Assembly (NCBI GenBank): GCA_002435545.1
Contig: DJNB01000220.1
Coordinates: forward strand, 3,762 to 13,579
Length of the DNA stretch: 9,818 nt
Source of the DNA: Lachnoclostridium sp. UBA6475
GTDB taxonomy: Bacteria; Bacillota; Clostridia; Lachnospirales; Lachnospiraceae
Direction: 5' to 3'
A program made the position numbers and the translations under genes. Position 1 is the first letter of the stretch. Every line of letters starts with the position of its first letter. This document shows, piece by piece, positions 1-6,918 of this stretch. A model generated the notes under the pieces. That model had not been told where the DNA came from, made no database searches, and saw only the letters and a program-made list of their open reading frames with translations.

Positions 1-1577
1 TCTTCCCGGATCTGGCTTACATCGCGGACGACAAGCAGCACCGTATTGATATCCGAACCATAAAAGGAAAAACTGCATAACTTATGGATCTTCTTCCGAT
101 CCTGTGTCTCTGCCCGGAAAAAGCGGTAACCGCTCGGTTCGCCCGAATGAAGGATACGAAGCATCTCATCTAATTGCAGGAAAAAACTGATCTCTTGGCG
201 GTCCTTTTCGCATACAAATATATTGCTCCACCATTTTAAAAAAGAGGCATAATACAGAGCTCCTGTATACGATTCATACTCCGAACTTTCGATAAAATAA
301 GGCTGGAACTCCCCTGTCGGTACATCAATCTTCAAAATAAAGCTGTAATCTTTTAAAATCTGTTCATCAAAAATCTGATGCAGTTCCTGGCGCATTGTCA
401 TAGGTACAGCATTATAGCTTACCTTCTTTGCATAACCTATGACACGGATCGGTTTTTCTTTTACCATGATCTTATTTAAAAACAATTCATAACTATCATA
501 GTACACTTTACCTGTCTCTGTATTTTTTGTCAACAACCGGATCGTATCATTGAACGCCGCCTGTCCGCGCACAAACTGCTTAAACTTGCTTCGATCTGCA
601 CGAAATACAATATCTTTTCCAAATATAATCTCCCGGTAGTCCGCATCCATGCTGTCCTCGATCGCGAGTTTTGTATCGTCGGATATATAATTCTGCCCCA
701 GAATGCGGAATTTTTTATGACGCACATTGTATTCAAACATCAGATCCGCGGAACTGTTTAACGTCCTCTCATATTTTTCCTTTTCCTTGATAAGTTCAAA
801 CTGGATCGACTTTCTGGTCGTAATATCCATCATGATACAGAGATACTCTTCTCCCTGCTCGCGGGAATCAATATAATTTCCGATGATACGATACCACACG
901 ATCTCGCCGTGTTCTTCTAAGCGGGTACGAAATTCAAAATCCAGCGGCTCCCTTTTTTTCGCCTGCTGGACAAAATGTTCACGAAGTTTCGGAAGATCTT
1001 CCGGAAACGTATATTTTCCCGAAGAACCAAGATATTCGTCCCTCTCCACACCAAACATATCAAAATAATGCTGGTTCGCCTCGCGGATGTAAAAATTATC
1101 CTTTCCGATAACGACAAAAATAACTCCACCCGGTACAATCTCGTAAGTAACATCCCGCTGGCGGATGAGCGTTTCTTTTTCATCAATATCAATTACCGCA
1201 CATTGAATATACTCCTGCTCACCGCTCCAAAACCGTTCGCCGATATCGCGCACCCAGTGATACTCTCCCTCTGCATTCTTCATGCGGTATTTGCAGTCGT
1301 ATTTTCCACTTCCCTGTATCGTTAAAAGAGTTTCTTTTACCACCCGATCAAAATCATTGGGATGTATGATCTCCGACATGCTCACTCCGATCATTTCATC
1401 CTTTTGCGCTGCCGGAATCCCCAGCATCGCCGCATACGCATCGTCCAGGGCAGTAATTTCATAAGTCCATGACTTTTTACATATCTTCGTTCCAAATACC
1501 AGACTCTTTTTTAATGCCTGCATATTGAACCGGTCTTTTCTTTCTTCGCTCATGCGAGCATCTATACTTTGCTCCAT
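1..1577 (-). CDS. Multi-PAS domain signalling protein, C-terminus beyond window
   Basis: The reading frame stays open from an ATG at 1577 to the left edge, giving 525 residues with no stop, so the C-terminal output domain is not visible. An AGGAG Shine-Dalgarno site (1584-1588) lies 6 nt before the ATG. Residues about 30-132 look like a PAS_3-type fold (IHPNDFDRV near 71-79, YHWVRDIGERF near 106-116, then a closing strand ending in VIDIDEKE). Residues about 140-255 form a second one (FPEDLPKLR near 191-199, closing with MMDITTRK). Residues about 260-390 and 400-520 look like more divergent PAS-like units, the last ending VLLVVRDVSQIRE. There is no transmembrane segment or signal peptide, so this part is cytoplasmic. 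In Lachnospiraceae such arrays usually precede a GGDEF/EAL or a hybrid histidine kinase output, but which one applies cannot be told here. The gene starts 19 bp after the acetyltransferase stop codon, suggesting one transcript. PAS identity is fairly sure; ligand and output are unknown. Confidence 0.85.
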   Translation of the reverse strand, partial: MEQSIDARMSEERKDRFNMQALKKSLVFGTKICKKSWTYEITALDDAYAAMLGIPAAQKDEMIGVSMSEIIHPNDFDRVVKETLLTIQGSGKYDCKYRMKNAEGEYHWVRDIGERFWSGEQEYIQCAVIDIDEKETLIRQRDVTYEIVPGGVIFVVIGKDNFYIREANQHYFDMFGVERDEYLGSSGKYTFPEDLPKLREHFVQQAKKREPLDFEFRTRLEEHGEIVWYRIIGNYIDSREQGEEYLCIMMDITTRKSIQFELIKEKEKYERTLNSSADLMFEYNVRHKKFRILGQNYISDDTKLAIEDSMDADYREIIFGKDIVFRADRSKFKQFVRGQAAFNDTIRLLTKNTETGKVYYDSYELFLNKIMVKEKPIRVIGYAKKVSYNAVPMTMRQELHQIFDEQILKDYSFILKIDVPTGEFQPYFIESSEYESYTGALYYASFLKWWSNIFVCEKDRQEISFFLQLDEMLRILHSGEPSGYRFFRAETQDRKKIHKLCSFSFYGSDINTVLLVVRDVSQIRE

Positions 1578-1596
1578 CCGTTTCTCCTGTTCCTTT

Positions 1597-2058
1597 CTAT
1601 AAAGTAAGCCGCATCGGCGTAAACCGCATCCCCTGTTTTTTCTGCTCCGGTGTCAGCGCTTCAAATCCCATCGCTTCATACGCCCTTTTCCCTTTGGGCG
1701 ATGCATTGACCGTCACGGCACGCAATGCCGGATTTTCTTCCAGGCAATAGGCAATTCCTCGGCGGACCAGTTTTTTTCCAATGCCGCGCCTTTGATATTC
1801 TTTTTCCACAAAAAGCAGACTCACATGAAACCCGTCCCGCATCGCGATCACGCCGACCATTTCCGACTGCTCGTAGGCACCAAAAAATAACATCTCTCCA
1901 CTTTTAACCTTTTCCATGATCGACTCTCTCTGTATAAAATGATAAAATGTTTTGATGCCGGGTTCTTCATAATCTTCCTTATCACATTCATCAAAAACCG
2001 TTCGGATCAATCCAAGCGCTTGTTCTATCTGTCTGCCACTCATTTTACAAATTTGCAT
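1597..2058 (-). CDS. GNAT family N-acetyltransferase
   Basis: This 153-residue protein has the size and layout of a single-domain Gcn5-related acetyltransferase, which moves an acetyl group from acetyl-CoA to an amine. The acetyl-CoA-binding motif A is clear: VSLLFVEKEYQRRGIGKKLV (residues 79-98), with the Q/R-x-x-G-x-G loop at QRRGIG (89-94). Motif B follows, with VNASPKGKRAYEAMGFE (117-133), where the tyrosine and the AMGF turn are typical. The start at 2058 is chosen because GGAG (2065-2068) lies 6 nt upstream. A longer frame exists, but it would begin with a TTG that is part of the -35 box of the gene's own promoter. The acceptor substrate cannot be inferred. The PAS protein follows after 19 bp, so the two are probably co-transcribed. 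Confidence 0.9.
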   Translation of the reverse strand: MQICKMSGRQIEQALGLIRTVFDECDKEDYEEPGIKTFYHFIQRESIMEKVKSGEMLFFGAYEQSEMVGVIAMRDGFHVSLLFVEKEYQRRGIGKKLVRRGIAYCLEENPALRAVTVNASPKGKRAYEAMGFEALTPEQKKQGMRFTPMRLTL

Positions 2059-2064
2059 TTTTCG

Positions 2065-2068
2065 CTCC
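2065..2068 (-). promoter_or_regulatory. Ribosome binding site of the GNAT gene
   Basis: GGAG on the minus strand sits 6 nt before the ATG at 2058. It decides the start, because the upstream extension of the frame overlaps the promoter. Confidence 0.75.
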
Positions 2069-2085
2069 AAATTCCTATTTTTTTC

Positions 2086-2114
2086 TTGAAACCATACTAC
2101 TAGTATAATATAAT
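2086..2114 (+). promoter_or_regulatory. Sigma-A type promoter for the GH2 gene
   Basis: TTGAAA (2086-2091) and TATAAT (2109-2114) are separated by exactly 17 bp on the plus strand. The predicted start is near 2121, giving a leader of about 44 nt to the ATG at 2165. A second TATAAT at 2104-2109 is too close to the -35 element to be the partner. Confidence 0.75.
2094..2106. repeat. 13-bp inverted repeat in the divergent promoter core
   Basis: ATACTA (2094-2099) and TAGTAT (2101-2106) are perfect reverse complements around a single central C. The element lies in the spacer of the plus-strand promoter and covers the -10 box of the minus-strand promoter, so a protein bound here could affect both. 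It could also be chance in AT-rich DNA. Confidence 0.4.
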
Positions 2115-2130
2115 TATTATCAAAGTGCAA
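2102..2130 (-). promoter_or_regulatory. Sigma-A type promoter for GNAT-PAS transcript
   Basis: On the minus strand TTGCAC (2125-2130) and TATACT (2102-2107) are separated by exactly 17 bp, giving a start site near 2095 and a leader of about 37 nt. The -10 element lies within the spacer of the divergent promoter at 2086-2114. Confidence 0.7.
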
Positions 2131-2148
2131 AACTTTTTCTAAAATGAA

Positions 2149-2156
2149 AGGCAGGA
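2149..2156 (+). promoter_or_regulatory. Ribosome binding site of the GH2 gene
   Basis: AGGCAGGA ends 8 nt before the ATG at 2165. The in-frame ATG at 2144 has no Shine-Dalgarno sequence upstream, so this site favours 2165 as the start. Confidence 0.6.
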
Positions 2157-2164
2157 TTTATCGA

Positions 2165-5100
2165 ATGAAAAAACGACTGAATGACAACTGGACGTTTTGC
2201 AAGTTTCCTCTGGACACTCCGATTGAAACTTTATTTCAAAACACGTCCTGGACGCCGGTAGATCTTCCCCATGACTGGATGATCTATGATGCAGAAAATC
2301 TGTATGAACAGGCCGTAAGTTGTTATCGAAGGATTATCAACAAAAAACAGCTTCTTGACGAGGCTGATCCGGACACGCAGAAGATCGAACTGGTGTTTGA
2401 AGGTGTCTATATGGATACAGCCATTTATCTGAATCAAAAGAAAATATTTACATGGAAACATGGTTATTCGGAATTTGTCGTTGATCTGACAGACGAATTG
2501 GAGGACGGCGACAATGAACTTCTTGTCCGCAATGAATACCATCTGCCAAACAGCCGCTGGTATCCGGGTTCGGGCATCTACCGCGATGTGTGGCTTTTGA
2601 CTTCTTCTGCGGCGCATCTCGTACATAACGGAACGTATCTTTCCACCAAGCAGCTTGGCAAAACGTGGGAAGTATTTATGGATACGGAATTTATTGATGA
2701 AGCAGGTGCAGCTTCTGACGGACGGATCTGCCACGAGATCTTTGATGCCGACGGCACTCTTGTGACGACCCACGAAAGCAGCATACACTTTTCGGATTCC
2801 GTTCAGGTTGACAAACAGGTACTGACCGTCATTGAACCAAAATTATGGGATATTGAAGAGCCAAATCTGTATCAGATCCGCACTTCCTTGTATGCGGGCG
2901 ATACGCTTACGGACTCTGTCACCCAGAATCTGGGATTCCGTGATATTGCGTTTGATGCGGATAAGGGATTTTTCTTAAACGGACGCCACGTAAAGATCAA
3001 TGGTACGTGTGAACACCACGTTCTTGGTTCCCTGGGCGCAGCCATGAACAAAGCGGCACTCCGCCGCCAGCTCCTCACATTAAAGGAAATGGGCGTAAAT
3101 TCGATCCGAAACGCGCACAATATGCCGCCGGAACATATGCTGAATCTCTGCGATGAACTGGGACTTCTCCTTTATACGGAAAGTTTTGATATGTGGGAGC
3201 GTACCAAGACCGATTATGACTATGGAAATGACTTTAAAGACTGGTGGAAAAAGGATCTGACAAGCTGGGTCCGCCAGGACCGCAACCACCCTTGTGTCTT
3301 CATCTGGGGAATTGGAAATGAGATTTATGATACCCATTTTGACCGCGGTCTGGAACTGACGAAAGAACTTCATAACGCCGTCCGCGAACTCGATTACCGC
3401 AAAAATGCCTACACCACACTGGGATCGAATTACATCGAGTGGGAAGCTGCCCAGCGCACCGGTGAAGTGATCGATCTCGTCGGCTATAATTACCTTGATA
3501 AATGTTATGACGAACATCATGAAAAATATCCGGACTGGAAAATATTTGGAAGTGAGACAAGTGCCACCGTACAAAGCCGCGGCATCTATCATTTCCCTCT
3601 TTCCAACCGTCTTTTGACATTTGATGACTTACAGTGTTCGACACTTGGAAACTGTACGACAAACTGGGGGGCGAAAAATTCCGAGCATACGATCATCGCA
3701 CACCGCGACCGTGAATTCTGCTTTGGACAGTACCTCTGGTCCGGCTTTGATTACCTGGGCGAACCAACCCCATATTTTACCAAAAATTCCTATTTTGGAC
3801 AGGTCGATACTGCCGGCTTTCCAAAAGACACATTCTATCTGTATCAGGCAGAATGGACCGACTATAAGAAAAAACCGATGGTACATCTCCTGCCTTACTG
3901 GGATTTCAACGAGGGACAGCTGATCGATGTGCGTATCTTCTCCAATGCTCCGAAAGTGGAACTCTTCTATCAGGGACAGAGTCAGGGCATCGTCGAAATT
4001 GACCATGCTCACGGCACGACACTTTCCGGTGACTGGCAGATCCCTTACAGCAAAGGCGTGATCGAAGCCGTTGCTTACGACGAAGAAGGCAATGTGATCG
4101 CAAGAGACCGCCAGCAGTCGTTTGGCGATCCGGCAAGCATCCGTCTTACTCCGGACAAAGAGACGCTGACGGCTGACGGCGAAGATCTGATCTTTGTCAC
4201 CATTGACACACTGGATGCGGACGGTATCCTCGTTGCCAATGGACGAAGCCGCATGAACGTATCCGTAACCGGCGCCGGCCGTCTGATCGGCCTTGACAAC
4301 GGCGACAGTTCCGATTTTGACCAATACAAAGGCACCAGCCGCAAATTATTCAGCGGAAAACTGCTGGCAATCATTGCCGCAAAGACAGAATCCGGCGAAA
4401 TTCAGGTAACCGTTAGTTCACCATCTCTGCCGGATGCCCATCTGACACTACAGGCAGTGCCTGCCGAAACCGTTCCGGACGGCATCTCCTGCCAGATGGA
4501 AAATACGACATATTCCCTTGCAGAAAAAACACTGGAAGATGGTACTGTCATTCCGGACCGCACAAATGAGATTCCGGTTCGAAAGATTGAACTGACCAAT
4601 CAGGGCACCTCGATTTTAGATGCCGAACATAAAGAAACTGTTGTAACGGCAAAAATTTATCCGGAAAATGCAACCTATCAGGACATTGAATTTAAGGCAG
4701 TCACACTCAACGGCGTACAGAGCAACGCAGTAAAGATCACCGTGGACAAAGAAAGCAATACCGCTTCGATCCAGGCCGTCGGCGATGGCGAATTTCGTCT
4801 GTGCTGTACCTGCTGCAACGGCTTAGACCACGTCGAAGTGATCTCCGAACTGGAATTTGAAGTGACCGGTCTCGGCGATGCCACACACGACCCTTATAAG
4901 ATCGTATCCGCCATTGATTACTCCGAAAGTTCCGATGACGGTCTGATCTTAAGTTTCCAGGGTGGAGTCTATATCACCGGAAACGACCGTACTGTGGTAA
5001 CGTTTGAAAATATTGATTTTGGAGATTATGGTTCCGACGAGATCCATCTTCCAATTTTTTCCTTTAGCGATGTGCTTCCGGTTGAAGTATGGCTCGGTAC

Positions 5101-5707
5101 GCCGGGTCTTCCTTCCGAAAAAGGAAGCATCACCGAACCTGCCGCTCCGGGAACCACCTGTGCCACCGGCGAATGTCTGCTTCAGGCAACCTACGAGGCC
5201 AAGAGCTGGTACAACCACTATCAGGAAAATGTATTTACATTAAGCAAACGACTCAAAGGCGTTCAGACGATCTCCATCGTCGTTTATCCGGAAATCAAGA
5301 TGTCTCTGCAGGGCTTCTATTTCACAAAGGTAGAAAAAGCCTACGCAAAACTTCTTGCCTCCGACTGCTCCAATGTTACGGGAGATATGTTTACGATCGA
5401 TGGCGATGCCATCCGTGAGATTGGAAACAATGTAACGGTAGAATATACCAATATGCATTTTACCGAAGATGGCTTCCACCAGATCACCATCTGTGGACGT
5501 TCTCATATCGAGATGAATACGATTCATGTAAGATTTGCTCCGGCAGACGGCAGCGACGCTGTCATTAACCAGATCGTCGATTTCCCTTACAGCGACGAAT
5601 CGCAGGTACAGACTTTCGAGTTAGAACCGGTATCCGGAGATTATAACCTGAACCTGATCTTCCTTCCGGGATGTAAATTCGATCTGGAATGGCTGCAGTT
5701 TGAGTAA
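2165..5707 (+). CDS. Glycoside hydrolase family 2, beta-galactosidase-like, with C-terminal CBM6-like modules
   Basis: This 1180-residue retaining glycosidase probably releases terminal beta-galactose; the exact sugar is inferred. The sugar-binding jelly roll (about 1-155) carries the GH2 signature SRWYPGSGIYRDVW (130-143). An Ig-like domain (about 160-262) leads to the TIM barrel (about 265-580). The acid/base is E386 in FIWGIGNE and the nucleophile is E464 in FGSETSA. KNSYFGQVDTAGFPKDTFYLYQ follows, as in beta-galactosidases carrying a DUF4982 domain (here about 580-650). A GH2 C-terminal domain 5-like region spans about 653-765, a bacterial Ig-like region about 805-905, and two related beta-sandwich units resembling CBM6 about 911-1060 and 1062-1180. 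There is no signal peptide or anchor, so the enzyme is probably cytoplasmic and acts on imported oligosaccharides. The start at 2165 has a Shine-Dalgarno site; the ATG at 2144 does not. It stands alone, with no transporter next to it. Beta-glucuronidase or another GH2 activity remains possible. Confidence 0.9.
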   Translation: MKKRLNDNWTFCKFPLDTPIETLFQNTSWTPVDLPHDWMIYDAENLYEQAVSCYRRIINKKQLLDEADPDTQKIELVFEGVYMDTAIYLNQKKIFTWKHGYSEFVVDLTDELEDGDNELLVRNEYHLPNSRWYPGSGIYRDVWLLTSSAAHLVHNGTYLSTKQLGKTWEVFMDTEFIDEAGAASDGRICHEIFDADGTLVTTHESSIHFSDSVQVDKQVLTVIEPKLWDIEEPNLYQIRTSLYAGDTLTDSVTQNLGFRDIAFDADKGFFLNGRHVKINGTCEHHVLGSLGAAMNKAALRRQLLTLKEMGVNSIRNAHNMPPEHMLNLCDELGLLLYTESFDMWERTKTDYDYGNDFKDWWKKDLTSWVRQDRNHPCVFIWGIGNEIYDTHFDRGLELTKELHNAVRELDYRKNAYTTLGSNYIEWEAAQRTGEVIDLVGYNYLDKCYDEHHEKYPDWKIFGSETSATVQSRGIYHFPLSNRLLTFDDLQCSTLGNCTTNWGAKNSEHTIIAHRDREFCFGQYLWSGFDYLGEPTPYFTKNSYFGQVDTAGFPKDTFYLYQAEWTDYKKKPMVHLLPYWDFNEGQLIDVRIFSNAPKVELFYQGQSQGIVEIDHAHGTTLSGDWQIPYSKGVIEAVAYDEEGNVIARDRQQSFGDPASIRLTPDKETLTADGEDLIFVTIDTLDADGILVANGRSRMNVSVTGAGRLIGLDNGDSSDFDQYKGTSRKLFSGKLLAIIAAKTESGEIQVTVSSPSLPDAHLTLQAVPAETVPDGISCQMENTTYSLAEKTLEDGTVIPDRTNEIPVRKIELTNQGTSILDAEHKETVVTAKIYPENATYQDIEFKAVTLNGVQSNAVKITVDKESNTASIQAVGDGEFRLCCTCCNGLDHVEVISELEFEVTGLGDATHDPYKIVSAIDYSESSDDGLILSFQGGVYITGNDRTVVTFENIDFGDYGSDEIHLPIFSFSDVLPVEVWLGTPGLPSEKGSITEPAAPGTTCATGECLLQATYEAKSWYNHYQENVFTLSKRLKGVQTISIVVYPEIKMSLQGFYFTKVEKAYAKLLASDCSNVTGDMFTIDGDAIREIGNNVTVEYTNMHFTEDGFHQITICGRSHIEMNTIHVRFAPADGSDAVINQIVDFPYSDESQVQTFELEPVSGDYNLNLIFLPGCKFDLEWLQFE

Positions 5708-5746
5708 TACATATCCTATTTTTTGTTTCGGAAAATAACTGGAAAT

Positions 5747-5775
5747 TTGACAAATCAAAACGGATATGCTAAAAT
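5747..5775 (+). promoter_or_regulatory. Near-consensus promoter in the gap after the GH2 gene
   Basis: TTGACA (5747-5752, perfect -35) and TAAAAT (5770-5775, five of six) are separated by exactly 17 bp. The predicted start is near 5782. No protein gene follows on this strand before the terminator at 5820-5868, so the promoter seems to serve a short non-coding transcript. Confidence 0.65.
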
Positions 5776-5811
5776 CGATTAATGCTACAAGTCGATATAT
5801 TAGTATATCCG
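5761..5811. repeat. 12-bp inverted repeat spanning the -10 box and start site
   Basis: CGGATATGCTAA (5761-5772) and TTAGTATATCCG (5800-5811) are reverse complements with one mismatch. They flank the predicted start site of the intergenic promoter. A further CATATCC at 5710-5716 repeats the GGATATG core in opposite orientation. This could be an operator pair or chance. Confidence 0.4.
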
Positions 5812-5868
5812 ACAAAATAAAAAGCATTTCATGGTTGTTCCAGCAACTTATGAAATGCTTTTATTTTT
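5782..5868 (+). ncRNA. Putative small RNA of about 85-90 nt
   Basis: The interval between a strong promoter and a strong intrinsic terminator holds no credible gene. Its RNA would form two stem-loops. The first (5791-5813) pairs GATATA with TATATC around a TTAG loop and GTC with GAC, with one bulged C at 5810. A single-stranded AAAATA stretch follows, then the terminator hairpin (5820-5862) and a U-rich tail. This is the standard architecture of a bacterial trans-acting sRNA, but it matches no family I recognise. A 12-codon ATG frame begins at 5782 without a Shine-Dalgarno site and is probably not translated. Alternatives are a decayed leader of a lost gene or a chance promoter upstream of the GH2 terminator. 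Confidence 0.45.
5820..5868. terminator. Bidirectional intrinsic terminator
   Basis: A perfect 13-bp stem (5820-5832 with 5850-5862) encloses a loop in which GTTG (5834-5837) can pair with CAAC (5844-5847), extending the helix. On the plus strand it ends in TTTTATTTTT; on the minus strand the matching tail is TTTTTATTTTG. It therefore can end the GH2 transcript and the putative sRNA from the left, and the three-gene cassette arriving from the right. Confidence 0.9.
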
Positions 5869-5903
5869 ACAAGCAATAGCACTATTTCATTTCTATTGCT
5901 TGT
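5869..5903 (-). repeat. Stem-loop just after the stop codon of the 97-residue protein gene
   Basis: An 11-bp perfect inverted repeat (5869-5879 with 5893-5903) with a 13-nt loop starts 4 nt after the minus-strand stop codon (5908-5910). It lacks a U-tract on either strand, so it is not a canonical terminator by itself. It may protect the mRNA 3' end or act together with the terminator that follows. Confidence 0.6.
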
Positions 5904-5907
5904 GTTG

Positions 5908-6201
5908 TTAATAAATAACCGTTATGGTAACATCTTGTTCGATTTCCAAAAATGTTTTTCCGTCAAAGCATCGATCTGAAAGAACAGCGTCAATCACTCC
6001 ACGGGGAATATCACCTTCAGCACTGATTTCGTGTTTAGCAATGCATTTTTCTGAATCAGGCGTGCAATCCCAAATCACGAGATAAGCTTTTCCCTTATTG
6101 ACTTCCGGCTGTAATACATATGTTGTTCCATCATACTCAAATTCTGCTTCGTGACAATGAGAGATTAGTTCATACAATTCTTTCATTTTCATTCCGTTCA
6201 T
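5908..6201 (-). CDS. Small acidic protein of unknown function
   Basis: I do not recognise this 97-residue protein. It has no signal peptide or membrane segment and is rich in D and E, so it is probably cytoplasmic. Several beta-prone stretches are visible (AEFEYDGTTYVLQPEV at 19-34, KAYLVIWDCT at 38-47, FLEIEQDVTITVIY at 84-97), with a helix-like N-terminus. It holds four cysteines (16, 46, 53, 78) that are too scattered for an obvious metal site. The start at 6201 is supported by AAGGGGG, which ends 7 nt upstream. It is the last gene of the minus-strand cassette, 74 bp after the zinc-ribbon gene, with no convincing promoter in that gap. A small compact acidic protein could be an immunity or adaptor protein, but nothing in the sequence proves a role. 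Confidence 0.75.
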   Translation of the reverse strand: MNGMKMKELYELISHCHEAEFEYDGTTYVLQPEVNKGKAYLVIWDCTPDSEKCIAKHEISAEGDIPRGVIDAVLSDRCFDGKTFLEIEQDVTITVIY

Positions 6202-6275
6202 TACTTGACCCCCTTAAATAATCAGTTGTTGTTTTTACTATTCTTATTAGAGAATTATCTCGTTATATATTTATA

Positions 6276-6881
6276 TTACTCTTTCTTTGCACCAAGCCAT
6301 TCATAGTTATCGTTCGTGGCATTCCATTTTATAATGTATGTCTGTTGTTTTGAAACCGGATTTCCCTCTCCGTCTTTGACCTGGTAGGACATCGTTACTT
6401 CCGCCCAATAGACATAATTTTCATTTTCATCTCTAAAGTATTTGATACTTTCACACGTTCCATATTCAAATGTCTTATCATGTACAAAAGAACCTTTCAA
6501 ATGACTCTCTGCCATCTGCTTTACATGAAATTCTGATATTTGATATTTTCCCGTCGAACCAATGATAAACAATAAAACACTCAGGATAAGCATAACAGCA
6601 CGAGTCCCTGCAAGCATATTGCGATGCTTTCTCCCCAAAAAACGACGTATCAGATAATACCCCGATGGCAGTGCCAGGATATCTGCCACCACAGCAATCA
6701 CCGGATGCCCAATTCTTGCTTCCCCCCAAGCTACAGGAATCATCATAATCCAGTACATCCAAAAAACCACTTCTGCAACTGCGCATAATATCTTTGCCCA
6801 GCGCTTTCTTGGTGTCATGCCGCAATTTGGACAGACGCCCTCACTTTCTTCATAATGAATCTTACAATAATCACATTTCAT
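6276..6881 (-). CDS. Zinc-ribbon membrane protein of unknown function
   Basis: This 201-residue protein begins with a short zinc ribbon: C3-x2-C6 and C17-x2-C20, the paired CxxC pattern of zinc-ribbon families. Hydrophobic segments follow at about 31-52, 58-79 and 92-109, with basic loops RKRWAK (25-30) and RRFLGRKHR (79-87) that place the zinc ribbon on the cytoplasmic side by the positive-inside rule. With three membrane passes the C-terminal part (about 110-201), rich in aromatic and charged residues, would lie outside. GAGGAG lies about 6 nt before the ATG at 6881. It sits 37 bp after the lipoprotein gene on the same strand, so co-transcription is likely. The architecture is common in uncharacterised Firmicute proteins and the function is unknown; an envelope role is inferred from topology and context only. 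Confidence 0.8.
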   Translation of the reverse strand: MKCDYCKIHYEESEGVCPNCGMTPRKRWAKILCAVAEVVFWMYWIMMIPVAWGEARIGHPVIAVVADILALPSGYYLIRRFLGRKHRNMLAGTRAVMLILSVLLFIIGSTGKYQISEFHVKQMAESHLKGSFVHDKTFEYGTCESIKYFRDENENYVYWAEVTMSYQVKDGEGNPVSKQQTYIIKWNATNDNYEWLGAKKE

Positions 6882-6918
6882 ATTTGTCTCCTCACTTTTC
6901 TTTTACTACAACAGATAA

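Noticed and set aside
975..1325. Open frame of 116 codons on the plus strand opposite the PAS gene
   Set aside because: The minus-strand frame here encodes a clear PAS domain. The plus-strand product has no recognisable motif.
2059..2130. N-terminal extension of the acetyltransferase starting with TTG at 2130
   Set aside because: The extension has no Shine-Dalgarno site, overlaps the predicted promoter and start site, and encodes residues unlike a GNAT start. The ATG at 2058 has a good ribosome binding site.
2144..2164. ATG at 2144 as the GH2 start
   Set aside because: It has no ribosome binding site upstream. The seven extra residues are not typical of the family, and the ATG at 2165 follows AGGCAGGA at a usable distance.
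2231..4374. Several long open frames on the minus strand inside the GH2 gene
   Set aside because: They lie opposite a gene with intact catalytic motifs throughout, lack recognisable domains and ribosome binding sites, and their composition is that of antisense translation.
5782..5820. 12-codon ATG frame inside the sRNA candidate
   Set aside because: It has no Shine-Dalgarno sequence and its length and composition are easily explained by chance, though leaderless translation cannot be excluded.
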